Positions 52,873 to 64,000 of a DNA stretch of 64,000 nt are shown here, piece after piece. The DNA is from Paraescarpia echinospica (Eukaryota; Annelida; Polychaeta; Sabellida; Siboglinidae): NCBI GenBank assembly GCA_020002185.1, contig CM034536.1, positions 11,291,406-11,355,405 of the forward strand. Direction: 5' to 3'. The position numbers and the translations under genes were made by a program. The notes under the pieces are model-generated. The model saw only the letters and a program-made list of their open reading frames with translations. It did not search any database and had not been told where the DNA came from. Within the stretch, counting starts at the first letter, position 1. Each line of letters opens with the position of its first letter.

Positions 52873-53975
52873 CACTAATTAGTTTCGGGAACCTACTTAT
52901 AAAAAACGTGATTGATGACCGTTGTAATATGATACTAATTGGATGATTGATTACCCCTAAGTACACTAGAGATGTCACCTAGCGGTGAGTGCAGAGAGCC
53001 TTTTAGTTCGTCCCCTAGTGATCAACGTCGTAACCACGATAAAACCACTGTGTGCAGATCCCCCCGTCATCGAAAGTTCGGGAACCTATTTATAAAAAAC
53101 GTGATTGATTACCCCCTCTAAGTACATTTGAGCTACCACCTAGTGGTGAGTGTAGATATCATTTTGTTTGTCCCCAAGCGACCGACGTCGTACCTAGGGC
53201 GTGCTGACGTAAGCACTATATGACGCAACAATATAACCACGATAAAACACTGCTGCTTCTGGAGTGGACTATGGCCCCGGCATGACAGCATTGCTGCCAC
53301 CTAGCGGTGAGTGTAGAGATCAGTTTGTTTGTCCCCTAGCGACCAACGCCGTACCTAGTGCGTGCTGACCTAAGCAGATTGTCCCCTAGCGATCAACATC
53401 GTACCTAGTGCGTGCTGACCTAAGCAGATTGTCCCCTAGCGATCAACGTCGTACCTGCTGAGTAGAATGTACACAAGCACGGATTAGCGCGTGCTAACCT
53501 AAGCAGATTGTCCCCTAGCATGAAACCACTGCATAAGCTGAGTAGAATGTACAGAAGCACGGACCGCAGAGTAGACCTACCGCAGAGTAGACCTCTCAAA
53601 GTAGCCTGATTGTGCGGCTATATAGCGGCGAGGACAGTGTGCTGACCTAAGCAGATTGTCCCCTAGCGATCAACGTTAGTGCGTGCTGACCTAAGCACTA
53701 TATGACGCGGTTATATAACCGCAATAAAACACCTAGCGGTGAGGACAGTTACCTAGCGCGTGCTGACCTAAGCAGAGTGTCAAGCGTGTGCTGACCTAAG
53801 CACTATATGACGCAACTATATAACCACGATAAAACCACTGTGTGCAGATTCCCCCCGTCAGCCCTATGTGGATGCCCCACTGTACCCTATGTTGACAGCA
53901 GCGATAAGAGCTGCTGCTGTTGGAGTGGACTATGGACCCTGCATGACAGCATAGCTGGCTAGCGGTGAACGTTCT
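52786..53975. repeat. Complex array of shuffled short repeat units
   Basis: Recurring words include CCTACTTATAAAAAA (four copies), ACCTAGCGGTGAG (five variants), TGCTGACCTAAGCA (eight variants), TTGTCCCCTAGCGATCAACG (five or more), CACTATATGACGC, GTAGAATGTACA and ATAACCACGATAAAA. They occur in changing order and spacing rather than as one simple tandem unit. The array starts at the end of the methyltransferase-like ORF. Confidence 0.85.
53707..53722. repeat. Perfect 16-base palindrome
   Basis: GCGGTTATATAACCGC is its own reverse complement. Related words with imperfect symmetry (CAACTATATAACC) recur in the array. Confidence 0.9.
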
Positions 53976-54229
53976 GGTGGTAGGATTAAAACGAAACCAA
54001 TGCGTTGTGCGTTTAAATAAATAAATACATCTAGTTGTGGGATTACAACGAAACCAAATGCATAAATAAACTAACGTTCAGTTGGTGATACTGTACGTAG
54101 GGTGTTTATGCAGTGGATACAGACACGTGGAAACGTGAGAAGTAGAGAGAGTATTTATTATAGACTGCTGTGTGCATTGTATATTCATCACGGTGACACT
54201 TATTCCAGCGTTCGTCGTCGAATTGGGCT

Positions 54230-54706
54230 TTGTCGCTGCTGCTGTTGACAGGGCGGTTGTAGGCAGTCGGATCTCTCTATGAAAATAAACCACAATACAT
54301 GTAGGTGTGTTTAAACAAAGGGTGCCAAAATAAAATGAGAACTATGCATGCATAAAAGCAGGCTTACTGAAATAAACCACAATACATGTACGCGTGTTTA
54401 AACAAGGGGTGCCAAAATAAAATGAGAACCATGCTTACATGCACGCATGCATGCATGGCGAGGGCGGTCACTCCGTGATGTTGGGGCGACCGTGCATACT
54501 GACTTTGTTGCTGCTGTTGACAGGGCGGCCGTACGTGTAGGCAGTTGGATCTCTCTATGAAATAAACCACAATACATGTACGAAGCAGGCTTACGTGCTT
54601 ACAACTGTTTAAACAAATGTACGCACGTGCACATGCATGCATGCATGCATAAAACAGTGTGTTAGGAGACGATATTTTATCCATTGTGACATGCATGCAT
54701 GGTAGG
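54230..54706. repeat. Higher-order repeats running into the scaffold gap
   Basis: GCTGCTGTTGACAGGGCGG plus a GATCTCTCTATGAAATAAACC block occurs at 54236 and 54508. AAATAAACCACAATACATGT occurs three times and GGGTGCCAAAATAAAATGAG twice. The gap starts inside this array, so array length is unknown. Confidence 0.85.
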
Positions 54707-55706
54707 NNNNNNNNNNNNNNNNNNNNNNNNNNNNNNNNNNNNNNNNNNNNNNNNNNNNNNNNNNNNNNNNNNNNNNNNNNNNNNNNNNNNNNNNNNNNNN
54801 NNNNNNNNNNNNNNNNNNNNNNNNNNNNNNNNNNNNNNNNNNNNNNNNNNNNNNNNNNNNNNNNNNNNNNNNNNNNNNNNNNNNNNNNNNNNNNNNNNNN
54901 NNNNNNNNNNNNNNNNNNNNNNNNNNNNNNNNNNNNNNNNNNNNNNNNNNNNNNNNNNNNNNNNNNNNNNNNNNNNNNNNNNNNNNNNNNNNNNNNNNNN
55001 NNNNNNNNNNNNNNNNNNNNNNNNNNNNNNNNNNNNNNNNNNNNNNNNNNNNNNNNNNNNNNNNNNNNNNNNNNNNNNNNNNNNNNNNNNNNNNNNNNNN
55101 NNNNNNNNNNNNNNNNNNNNNNNNNNNNNNNNNNNNNNNNNNNNNNNNNNNNNNNNNNNNNNNNNNNNNNNNNNNNNNNNNNNNNNNNNNNNNNNNNNNN
55201 NNNNNNNNNNNNNNNNNNNNNNNNNNNNNNNNNNNNNNNNNNNNNNNNNNNNNNNNNNNNNNNNNNNNNNNNNNNNNNNNNNNNNNNNNNNNNNNNNNNN
55301 NNNNNNNNNNNNNNNNNNNNNNNNNNNNNNNNNNNNNNNNNNNNNNNNNNNNNNNNNNNNNNNNNNNNNNNNNNNNNNNNNNNNNNNNNNNNNNNNNNNN
55401 NNNNNNNNNNNNNNNNNNNNNNNNNNNNNNNNNNNNNNNNNNNNNNNNNNNNNNNNNNNNNNNNNNNNNNNNNNNNNNNNNNNNNNNNNNNNNNNNNNNN
55501 NNNNNNNNNNNNNNNNNNNNNNNNNNNNNNNNNNNNNNNNNNNNNNNNNNNNNNNNNNNNNNNNNNNNNNNNNNNNNNNNNNNNNNNNNNNNNNNNNNNN
55601 NNNNNNNNNNNNNNNNNNNNNNNNNNNNNNNNNNNNNNNNNNNNNNNNNNNNNNNNNNNNNNNNNNNNNNNNNNNNNNNNNNNNNNNNNNNNNNNNNNNN
55701 NNNNNN
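54707..55706. other. Assembly gap (1000 N)
   Basis: Exactly 1000 unknown bases; real size unknown, and probably caused by the flanking repeats. Confidence 1.
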
Positions 55707-56550
55707 CTGCTCGCCATCTGTTGGGTGGGCTGAGGCGAAGCGGTGGTAATTGTATGTGATCTGTTGAAAATATCGTATATTTAACAATTGTGCTGATATG
55801 TACATAATACGGGTGCTTGATTATTCATAATCGTGATACATACACGTAGTGATACGTTATGAGGATGACGTTTGAAAATGTTCTGAAAACACGTACGCGC
55901 ATGCATACAACTTATTGCCTACACAAATTCCAATTTGCATGATCAACTCGTTTAAACACTCTTCTTTCTCCTTCACATATTATAGCCAATACACGTTCCC
56001 TCATATTAAAACACAAGAGTTGTATATTCCAGTCACATTGTTTTCACATATCGCCGCTTAGATAATGAATAAAATCGAATATATCTTACCGTTATTTCGA
56101 CTAAATGCGCCATAGTAATCTGGAGGCAGTGACATCGCGTCTTTCATGGGTGGGTAACAATGCTGTATGCGTTCGTAGATGTTAGTCATTCACTCATGTC
56201 TCTCAGTATGAACTTATGCCCGCGTCTTCCGCAATACCAACCACCGACGTTAAATAGGACGTCATCTTCTTGGTAGGTCAGTACTATGGCGTCATCAAAC
56301 ATATTTTCCTTTGTTACCATTAAAGTGTGTTTGCACGAAGGATTGACCCGCAGTACAATACTCAGTGCTTCCGTTGACTGTATACTTACGTCATGATGTC
56401 ACATCTAGTTATTGTGGCGTCGATGCGACGACTATAATTGATTAGAATTCAAATGTGTCCGTCAATAAGCATGGCCATAAGAAATTGTGCTATTAATACA
56501 TGATTACTTACTGGCCCATAATCAATATACGTATATTATAAGACCGCGTA
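55707..56550. other. No gene recognised
   Basis: Ordinary noncoding sequence by eye; no motif or repeat. Confidence 0.45.
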
Positions 56551-56551
56551 C

Positions 56552-56607
56552 ACATATCCACACACCCACACACCCACACACCCACACACACTCACCCCCA
56601 TACACAA

Positions 56608-56667
<60 letters not shown>

Positions 56668-56698
56668 ACACACACGCACGCACGCACACACAAACACA
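56552..56698. repeat. (CACACC)n and (CA)n microsatellite
   Basis: CACACC units at the start followed by a long CA run with AC/GC interruptions. Confidence 0.95.
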
Positions 56699-57199
56699 AG
56701 GAGCATTTCTTGTTTTTCATTGAAGTATGAGGCAAAACAAAACATAAAGTACAATCGCGTGTATGTAACATACATGTGTTATAGCTACATTCTTAGAATG
56801 TTTGGACTTTGTGAACCAATTTTGTTTCGTGTGCAGAGCAGTGTGTTAATAGTATAAGTATGGCGTGTTAATTGTGTGGAATTAGGGTTTTCTCTGGTAC
56901 TGTACCGATTCTTTCGGAATTTGTTCGTTCGATTAACAACAGTGACAACAGTGCGCAGACAAATTACCATGATGCCACCTACAGTTAGTCATCTGAAGAA
57001 ATTTGCTGAGAGCGAACGAAGCGCTCCGACAACAAATCCAAATTAACTGAGAAATATGTAAACAGAATAACGACAAATATGACTACTTTACAAATGCAGA
57101 CTTGCAAATTTGAGAAAACTATACGCTTGCTTCATAACAGCTGAATTATATTCTGAATACACAACCATAATAGTAGTATGTTGCGTTGAAATCAATGTA

Positions 57200-57301
57200 C
57201 ACTGGCGTTGGCGTCGGTGCAAAAGTAGTTCCGGTTTCCCATGTTAAAAGATAGGACAAATAATTCCGGATTTGCACGTTGCACCGACGCCAACACCAAC
57301 G
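57200..57301. repeat. Inverted repeat, 21-base arms
   Basis: Left arm CTGGCGTTGGCGTCGGTGCA (57202-57221) pairs with the right arm at 57279-57301 with three mismatches; spacer about 56 bases. CCCATGTTAAAAGATAGG occurs in the spacer and twice more in variant form at 57357-57400. Likely a small MITE or hairpin. Confidence 0.7.
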
Positions 57302-57659
57302 ATAATCGATTATCGGAGGAATTTAGGAGAAAAACCTTAAAGAAACACCTCAATATCCCGTGTTATAAGATAGGGCCTAAATCCCATGTTAAAATATAGG
57401 AATTTGTCTTGCTCCTTAAAATGCGCATTCATAATAAAACTTCAAAATGGCGTCACATGTAGGTCAAGGTCCAAGGTACAACGTAGTGTGTGGTGCCACC
57501 TGTCGGTACTTTGGGCCTGTAGGCCGAGGCTTAGCCTAACGAAAGAGCCATTTTTTTAACGGTAATGACGAGAATAAAATGTTGTGTTATAATAACGAGT
57601 ACTTAAGCATTATAAATTCAACGGATGGGTATATATTAGGGCAATAACATAGTGGAACC

Positions 57660-57756
57660 CGTATGTGTGTGCACAACCTGTAGTCTTCCCATATTGAAAA
57701 CAGACAGGATGTGAACCTGCCTCACACGACACACGACACTGGCACAGATTTATAAA
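57660..57756 (-). mobile_element. Second SINE-like family, copy 2
   Basis: Shares GTGTGTGCACAACCTGTAG and AGGATGTGAACCTGCC...CACACGAC landmarks with 40645-40735. The B-box is slightly altered here. Confidence 0.5.
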
Positions 57757-57994
57757 GAAAATCAAGGTATCACTATCTTTTAAAACTTATCAATGCTATA
57801 GTTTTTATATACCTAGGAGAGTTGTATGTGATCGCTCAACCGAAGATCCTTTATATAAAAATCCAGTCACACCTTCAAACTCTTCTTCTCCCGGCACAAC
57901 ATCCCCTCCTCAAATAAACATTTTAAAAAGTATATTTTCACATTAGTGACATTTTTTCTCCGAGTCAACAAGGCACGTCAGCACGCTGCGGCCA

Positions 57995-58245
57995 ACATAA
58001 TACATACATGCGAACATACATACATTCATACACACATACATATGTACACTCATACATACATATGTGTATACATACTATCATATATACATATTTACATACA
58101 CATACATACATGCATGCATGCATACATATATACGCACGTACGTACGTACGTACATACATACATACACACATACACACATACATACATACACACACACACA
58201 CACAAACACACACACATGCACACACATACATACATACAAACGTAC
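57995..58245. repeat. (CATA)n/(CA)n/(CGTA)n compound microsatellite
   Basis: Tetranucleotide CATA, CGTA and TACA tracts mixed with CA runs over about 250 bases. All long frames here are low-complexity artefacts. Confidence 0.95.
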
Positions 58246-58299
58246 TTGTATGACTTACCCTAACCAGAAGCGTGCGAGACAATTTAACTAGATTTTGCG

Positions 58300-60200
58300 T
58301 GAATTTGAAACATTCATCATATCATCACATTGTAGGCCTGTGTTTCAAGTTCGTGCATCAGTTGGCATAACATATTCTTCCCACATCCATCTCGTACGGG
58401 TAAGGAGGACAAAGAGAGTTCGAACATCACTGGAACGTCTTATTAACGGCTCATTTAATATGGCTTAGCGACCCAATTTTGGTTCGCGACCCAGGGATTA
58501 AGAACTATTGCAAAACTTAGTGCATAATATGCTAGTGCATAAAATGCACTAATTATTGATATTATCATATATGCACTGTACAAACACATACACGAACTAA
58601 CGTACAATCAAATGTTCGCACACTCATTCATCTCAATTCAACAAACGAGAATGATGTATCCCTTTGACTTGTTTCTGGCAATCCGTCAGAATATGTAGCA
58701 AAACGAAAGTTGACATACGGTTCGTGTGCCAGAAGGATTCGCACCAATCTGATGTCAGTGACATCCCATCGGCCTGGGGTAAGGCGAGGTTGATGCCTAC
58801 ATGAATGGTGAAGCGCCACACGTCGCTATGCATAACAATTGGTTACGTTATATTGTACGTCAGTCCATGAGGCATTCAAGTGCATCAGTAACTATTCCTC
58901 GGGTTGTTTCTACAATCGAGTAATATCCAAATAGGACATATAGAGGCAGGTGAGATATATGAGCAATTTGTCACTTTTCAGCAATAAACCAAAAACTTAG
59001 TACAGTTGTTATCATTAAACCAACCGTACCATTTTAATAAAAATGCCCTCTGATAGGTTGTTGAAATTAGCAGTGTTGCGATTTGTTATTTTACAAGCAT
59101 ATACAAATTAGATTAAGCATGTGAAGTGACTCAAGGGACCCTAATCGTGGAGTCCCTTGAGCCTTCACATGGGGTCTCTTGAGCCACAATAACATTACAC
59201 ATAAAACGAATCAATAAGTTGAACATGTGATTTTTGTGGTTGGTAGGCAAACAGGAAGAGTGCTTTTATGTACAGAGTGCAATTGTTGTTATTTATTTAA
59301 CATATTTAACAAGCAACTAACAGGAATACGGAAGAATCCAACTGTAGATGTTTTTTATCGACAGCATACAGGTTATGATTAGCCAGGTGATTGTAAAGTT
59401 TCACCCGTGAGACCCCACTAAAAACGTGCAAAATCCAAGATGGCCACCTCATGGGATTGTTTAAAATGTGGAGTTCTGCATTATCATTATTGTTTGAAAC
59501 AATGTATATAGTTACCAAGATGACGGCCATTCCAGACCAATCAAACATGCCGTCCACACGTTTTCGTTGCTGGTAAATAATTATTATGATATGTGTTGTT
59601 TATGGTCGAGCGTGCGTTGTCAGAAACACAAGATTGTTCTATTGCTCAGATGTCAACACATCTAACTCTCCAAAAAGACCCAATTATTTTGACATGCACG
59701 ATACCTAGTCGTGTAGGATTGCCTTTTATATGGATAACCACATTCTCTGGTTAATTAGGTGTACTATGACAATCATAATATATAATTACCATCCTTCACA
59801 ATATATAAGACCAATTTAGAATATTATATGCTTACAAGTATAAACAATACAGAATAAGAATGATGAGCAACCCCGCTATTTGCTTTTTGATAGTTACTGG
59901 CTTGTAAACATAATAGACTAACAGGGTGCCAAATTGGAGTCGAGTACATCATCACTGCTCATTCTCTCTGTTAAAATATTTGCGCCATCCGCCTCCGTAC
60001 TTTATTCGCAATTCAAAGATAATGTCTACATTGCTGTTATACTCAGCCTTCTGTTTAATGTTTTCCAGTTAAGAAAGAGGAGACGAAGAAGACCAAGGGC
60101 GATATAGGATGATTGTGCAAAGAGTTATTCGGAGAGTTTTGGAATGAAGAACAGTTAGAGGAATTAAAAACAAAAGGAAAATAAAAACGGGAAGCAGAAA
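58300..60200. other. No gene recognised; contains one strong hairpin
   Basis: Noncoding by eye. A hairpin at 59118-59172 is listed separately. Confidence 0.45.
59118..59172. repeat. Hairpin with about 20-bp stem
   Basis: CATGTGAAGTGACTCAAGGGAC (59118-59139, shown with one gap) pairs with GTCCCTTGAGCCTTCACATG (59153-59172), leaving two small bulges and a loop of about 13 bases. A further partial copy of the right arm follows at 59172-59183. Confidence 0.75.
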
Positions 60201-60211
60201 TCGAGTTCCAG

Positions 60212-60357
60212 TATCGAGACAATAGTCCAGTAGAAATCAGCACATTTTTTCCAAGCCCGGACATTTTGGTTAAAAAGCCAATTTTTGTTTTAAGATGACC
60301 AGTAGTGTTTCCGGAACTTCCAGAAAAAAACCCAACCAAAATCAACCCTGGGGAACC
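60212..60357 (-). repeat. Left arm of a long-spaced inverted repeat flanking the CXC gene
   Basis: Its reverse complement contains AGGGTTGATTTTGGTTGGGT, GAAGTTCCGGAAAC, TTAAAACAAAAAT, ATGTCCGGGC and ATTTCTACTGGACTA. All recur in the same order at 63185-63290 in the opposite orientation. Confidence 0.8.
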
Positions 60358-61137
60358 TTGATTTTTTCATGAACAATATACGTAACTTGTCAGTCGCTTC
60401 TTGTAACATTTTCTTTTTATTGGCTTTCCATACATAGAAGCAAATGAGTTTTGGTGCACTGACTTCCACTTATATGCTGACTTATACTTGTGTTGATTTG
60501 TATTTTATGTATCTATTAACTTGCTAATATAAGAAATCAAGTGTTTGCACAAGATTAGATCTTGCCATTGTGTATCGAAAGCCAATGTTTTAAAATCCAA
60601 ACACGAGCGATAATATATGGATATATATTAACTGGACCAAAATTCGTAGTATTCAATAGAACAACCCGTTTTTGGTAAACCCCCTCAAGACATTTTGCGC
60701 AATGGATCTATATTCTAAATAAATAACAACTATTGTATTAATTACTTGCTTGCAGATTGTTAGAAAAGTTATAATAAATTTATGTAATGGTTGTTACGGA
60801 TTCTTATGCATTTGTGCTTGGGCGATTTGAAAATGTATGGTATGGAAAGCCAAACATGACATTGTTCATAATTGTATAGCCAAAGCGTAACGGTAGATGT
60901 TGGTTGATTTATTGGTGAAAAACTCATAGTTAGTAATTAAGATAGCATTGTAAATCCGAAATCTCTGAGTAATTATATAAAGTAAAGTTAGCAACTGTTG
61001 TTGAACATATTATCCATATTTATAGTACACATAGTCATATTATGAAGATTAGCTAGAAAATAGTCACACATCTTTTCCAGGAACGGGTCGCTGATATGGA
61101 GTAACGTGTCATTTGTTAAAAAGGTGGTGGTGGCTTA

Positions 61138-62820
61138 ATGGCTAAACTTGGACAGAAAGGGATATATTCATTGGTGGCGGTGTCAAAACTGCGAGGTGAT
61201 GGGTTGGTTGAAGAATTCAATAATGCAGGTGATTATTATGTCCATGAAAGATATAGAAAGACTTACACTGCCTCAAAAATGCAGCTAAATCATTTCCGGC
61301 AGCAAACCAGTTTGTTGCATCAGAATATATGCCAACTAATACGACCTCGAAAGATTACGATTATAGAACTCACTGTTTGATGTGTGCTATGGAACTCAAA
61401 GCCGAAGATGTCTATCGTCATCCCAAAAGATGTAGTCGGATATGCAATATCGTAGAAATCCTCCAGAAAATCACAGATCAGAAGTACGGAGACATCGTTC
61501 TCAGGAAGTCAGACCAAGTGAAAACCTTCGCAGTTATGAGGAAAACTGTCAAACTGAAAGATGAAAAAGAAGTGCGCATGTCGTCGATGGAGCTGTACCA
61601 GAGACTATTGGCCAGGGCATATGCTTCTGGACCACCACATCGCAGTGTCTTCTCACATGAGCTAGCAGCCACGATTGTGGATGGATGTGCCGTTCTGCAC
61701 CGGATACCAACCCAAAGACAGGCACCTTTCATGTGTTCATCTAATGTGATGTATATTCTACAATTGGCAGCACATGGTAGGGCCTGGTTCGTAGTGTTCG
61801 ACAGCTATGAAGTGCTCACGACCAAGGAACCCTACCAAAAGTAACGTAAATTGGGCAAGACTATTTCCGCTGATGTGTTGGTTGGACGTAACACTGCCTT
61901 CAGACAAACGTAGTTTTCTTTGAAACAAGCACAACAAACAGCAACTCATTAATCTCCTCTCTACTTACGTGCTGAAAGAAGGTATCGAGGTGCGTCACGC
62001 TGGCGAGGAAGGAGATGTGGATACTACAACTGCGAAGTGTTCCCTAGAAGTTGCAGAATCCCACGAGAACGTGTGTGTCCGTTGTGATGATACAGATCTG
62101 CTTGTAATCCTGCTTTAACATGCGCCTGAGAAGTCCACTATTTACATACAAACCAAACAAAGACTAATCAGTATCAGCGCTGGTCAACATGCTCTCGGAA
62201 AGGAGTGCTTGCCATTTGTAAGTGCTTGCCATTTGCAAACGCTACGTCTGGCTGCTGCATAAGTCAAACACATGAAAAGTCTAGGATCTTCAACAGAGCT
62301 GAGAACATCCGTTGCCATATTCAGCAGTAACACTCCATCGAGCGCCGACATTGCAACAGCTGGGGAGCGACATATGGTTTTGCTTTACACCAAAAACAAC
62401 TCAAATGTAAATCTCGACGATCTACGATACATGGACATAATTTCATCAAAGTATGTCGCCATTGAAAGATTGCCACCGACAAGTCGAGCATGATACTTCC
62501 ATTCACTCAGGTTGCACCTACAGGTTTCTACTTCGGTTAATCTGAAGACGGTATTGGACACACAAAAATATGGCTTCCACTGTGACGCACACTCAGTAGT
62601 GCCCGTCATCACATGCAAAGAACGAGCACCCGAACATCTTCTACAAGAGATCTGTTGCTCTTGCAAATGTCAAGATAACTTGTGTGTGTCTTGCAACTGC
62701 TCAAAGAAGCGTCTTGCCTGTAGCGTCCACTGCAAATGTCAAGGACAGTGCGCAAACGGCCCAACTCTTGTACAGCTACCCGACAGTGACGATGATGACA
62801 ATGCTGATGATGATGTTTAA
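61138..62820 (+). pseudogene. Multicopy CXC (tesmin/TSO1-like) domain gene, decayed
   Basis: Reads Y-V-H-E-R-Y-R-K-T-Y-T (N-terminal H-x-x-C/Y-R-K zinc-like motif), then shifts frame near 61330 to Y-R-T-H-C-L-M-C-A and a helical body to 61844. A degraded middle follows with H-A-G-E-E-G-D-V-D-T and D-D-T-D-L-L-V-I-L-L then TAA (62116-62118), like the E-E-A-D-T-R and D-T-D-V-L-V-L-L motifs of this family. It ends with a clean frame at 62512-62820 holding a cysteine-rich CXC domain (C-S-C-K-C, C-V-S-C-N-C, C-S-V-H-C-K-C) and an acidic tail. CXC domains bind DNA in known proteins. The parent family is uncharacterised and multicopy in invertebrates. Confidence 0.65.
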
Positions 62821-63184
62821 CAAATGATGTATAAAAAATTACAGGTAGGACATTTATGATCTATCTTAGTTATATTCAAGTTTGAAATATATACCATTAA
62901 TTGTTTGGGGTATAAGTGACATTCATGTGATCTTAATGAAGATGTTATTTAAATCCAAAAACAACATTGGGACGGAGTGCTATATAAGAAATATATTACT
63001 AATTAATTAATTGATTAATTAAACTCCATCATTAATGGGTGGCTTAGTAGAGAAGTATACATATCATTACAAATGTATTAACCAATAAATGAAACAATTA
63101 AAAATATAATTAATAAACGCAAGCAAAAAGTGTTACTTTAAAATTGGACCGAAACACCCCCAAACAATGACTGGGGTAATAACA

Positions 63185-63290
63185 AAGTTCCCTAGGGTTG
63201 ATTTTGGTTGTTTTTTTGAAGTTCAGGAAATCCTATTGGTCGCCCTAAAACAAAAATGTCCGGGTCATCGTCAATTTCTATTGGGCTACA
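63185..63290 (+). repeat. Right arm of the inverted repeat flanking the CXC gene
   Basis: Matches the reverse complement of 60212-60357 with two short deletions. Outside both arms similarity ends just after ATTTCTAYTGG.CTA. Confidence 0.8.
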
Positions 63291-63384
63291 AGCCTCACAT
63301 ATGACATACGCATCATGTCGATCACAGGGTTACATAATAATTCCAAAAGAAATAAGTTTGAACTTGTTCCTGTTGTTGGGAAGT

Positions 63385-63470
63385 TAGGTATGTTCAGAGT
63401 GTTTTACAATTTTCTCGCTGGCAGACATGTCCAATCGAATACCAACATCATCTCTACTTCTCTGGAAAAT
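63385..63470 (+). mobile_element. SINE-like repeat, copy G (fragment)
   Basis: Carries TTTTACAATTTTCTCGCTGG, then CAGACATGTCCAATCGAATA and CATCTCTACTTCTCTGG, the middle of the family consensus. Confidence 0.5.
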
Positions 63471-63479
63471 CGAGATGGC

Positions 63480-63501
63480 ATGTGTGTGTGTGTGTGTGTT
63501 T
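63480..63501. repeat. Short (GT)n microsatellite
   Basis: About ten GT units. Confidence 0.9.
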
Positions 63502-64000
63502 GTGATTCCGAAGTATTTGCTACGATTTACGTTTACATATTACGCACGCGTTACGTTTTACGTTCCGAACAATTGATTTGCGCAGTACACGTTGAGAAAC
63601 CTTGACATATAATATTTGATATCTAAAAATAGAGGTGTTAAGTTACAGACGTAGGGTCGTAGATTAATCCCTGAACAACTGGCGCCCGAGATGCAAGCCG
63701 ACGAAAAGAAAAACATAAGCATATACACATACATATATACGCTCGATTATAGTTAGATTTGTGACGAATGCATGCTTTATAGTTCTTCCGCAAAATAAAC
63801 CTCATTATCAGAAAATTAGTTTAGTGGATATTAGTTTTCACTGAAATAGCTTTGTGTTGCACTCAGAATCGCCATAATACTGTGGCGCAACGTAGATAAT
63901 GTAATATTAGTGTGCCTACAAATGTTATTGTTATCAAGTATCAGATGGCCAAAATTAACTATTTGCCAGGACTGACGTCAACCATGATAACTAGTGTTAA
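63502..64000. other. No gene recognised
   Basis: AT-rich end of the window without recognisable features. Confidence 0.45.

Noticed and set aside
53340..53700. CRISPR-like array
   Set aside because: Eukaryotic context, units vary in length and order, and spacers are not unique sequences of constant size.
54609..55805. Four long frames around 55 kb
   Set aside because: Artefacts of the second 1000-N gap.
57946..58291. His/Thr/Tyr-rich and Val/Cys-rich frames
   Set aside because: Translation of the CATA/CA microsatellite.

Overview
This is eukaryotic, intron-bearing, AT-rich DNA, most likely from a marine lophotrochozoan (gastropod or bivalve mollusc). The evidence is long (CA)n/(GT)n tracts, several SINE and LINE relics, an F54H12.2-type Polinton capsid cluster, P2X7-like cytosolic domains and a multicopy CXC-domain family typical of marine invertebrates, and small exons with GT-AG borders. 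I see no bacterial-style genes, operons or CRISPR. Two scaffold gaps of exactly 1000 N (14835-15834, 54707-55706) mean sizes across them are unknown.

Layout. 0-13 kb: sparse; a LINE 3' end, a GNAT acetyltransferase-like exon, a P2X7-like exon and a spliced transposase-like relic (7.25-9.38 kb, minus). 13-20 kb: nested repeats, including a SINE split by a LINE tail and a LINE split by a hAT derivative that has an 8-bp target duplication. 20-27.3 kb: same-strand exons resembling RNMT (mRNA cap methyltransferase), PRMT5 and an EGF/laminin-G proteoglycan, several damaged. 28.7-39.3 kb: an almost complete Ty3/Gypsy-like LTR retrotransposon on the minus strand, about 10.6 kb, with near-identical LTRs. 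Downstream of pol it carries an extra ORF joining two C2H2 fingers to a TatD-type metallonuclease. 41.6-44.35 kb: a decayed CR1-like LINE. 44.4-50.8 kb: a GC-rich, pseudogenised Polinton (virus-like DNA transposon) with capsid, minor capsid/penton, pX-like protein, membrane protein, chromodomain integrase, packaging ATPase and a NADAR-domain gene, but no visible DNA polymerase B. 52-54.7 kb: terminal exons of a methyltransferase-like gene, then shuffled short-unit repeat arrays. 60.2-63.3 kb: a CXC-domain gene bracketed by inverted repeats about 2.8 kb apart.

How it works together. The LTR element has an ordinary replication module (gag, protease, RT/RNase H, integrase) plus a probable captured nuclease. 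The Polinton has a virion-forming module plus a nucleotide/ADP-ribose-type accessory enzyme. Nearly every recognisable coding region carries stops or one-base frameshifts, several at C or G runs in unrelated genes. Either the region is a mobile-element graveyard or the assembly has uncorrected indels; raw-read remapping would decide.

All identifications come from reading conserved motifs by eye. No database search was run.
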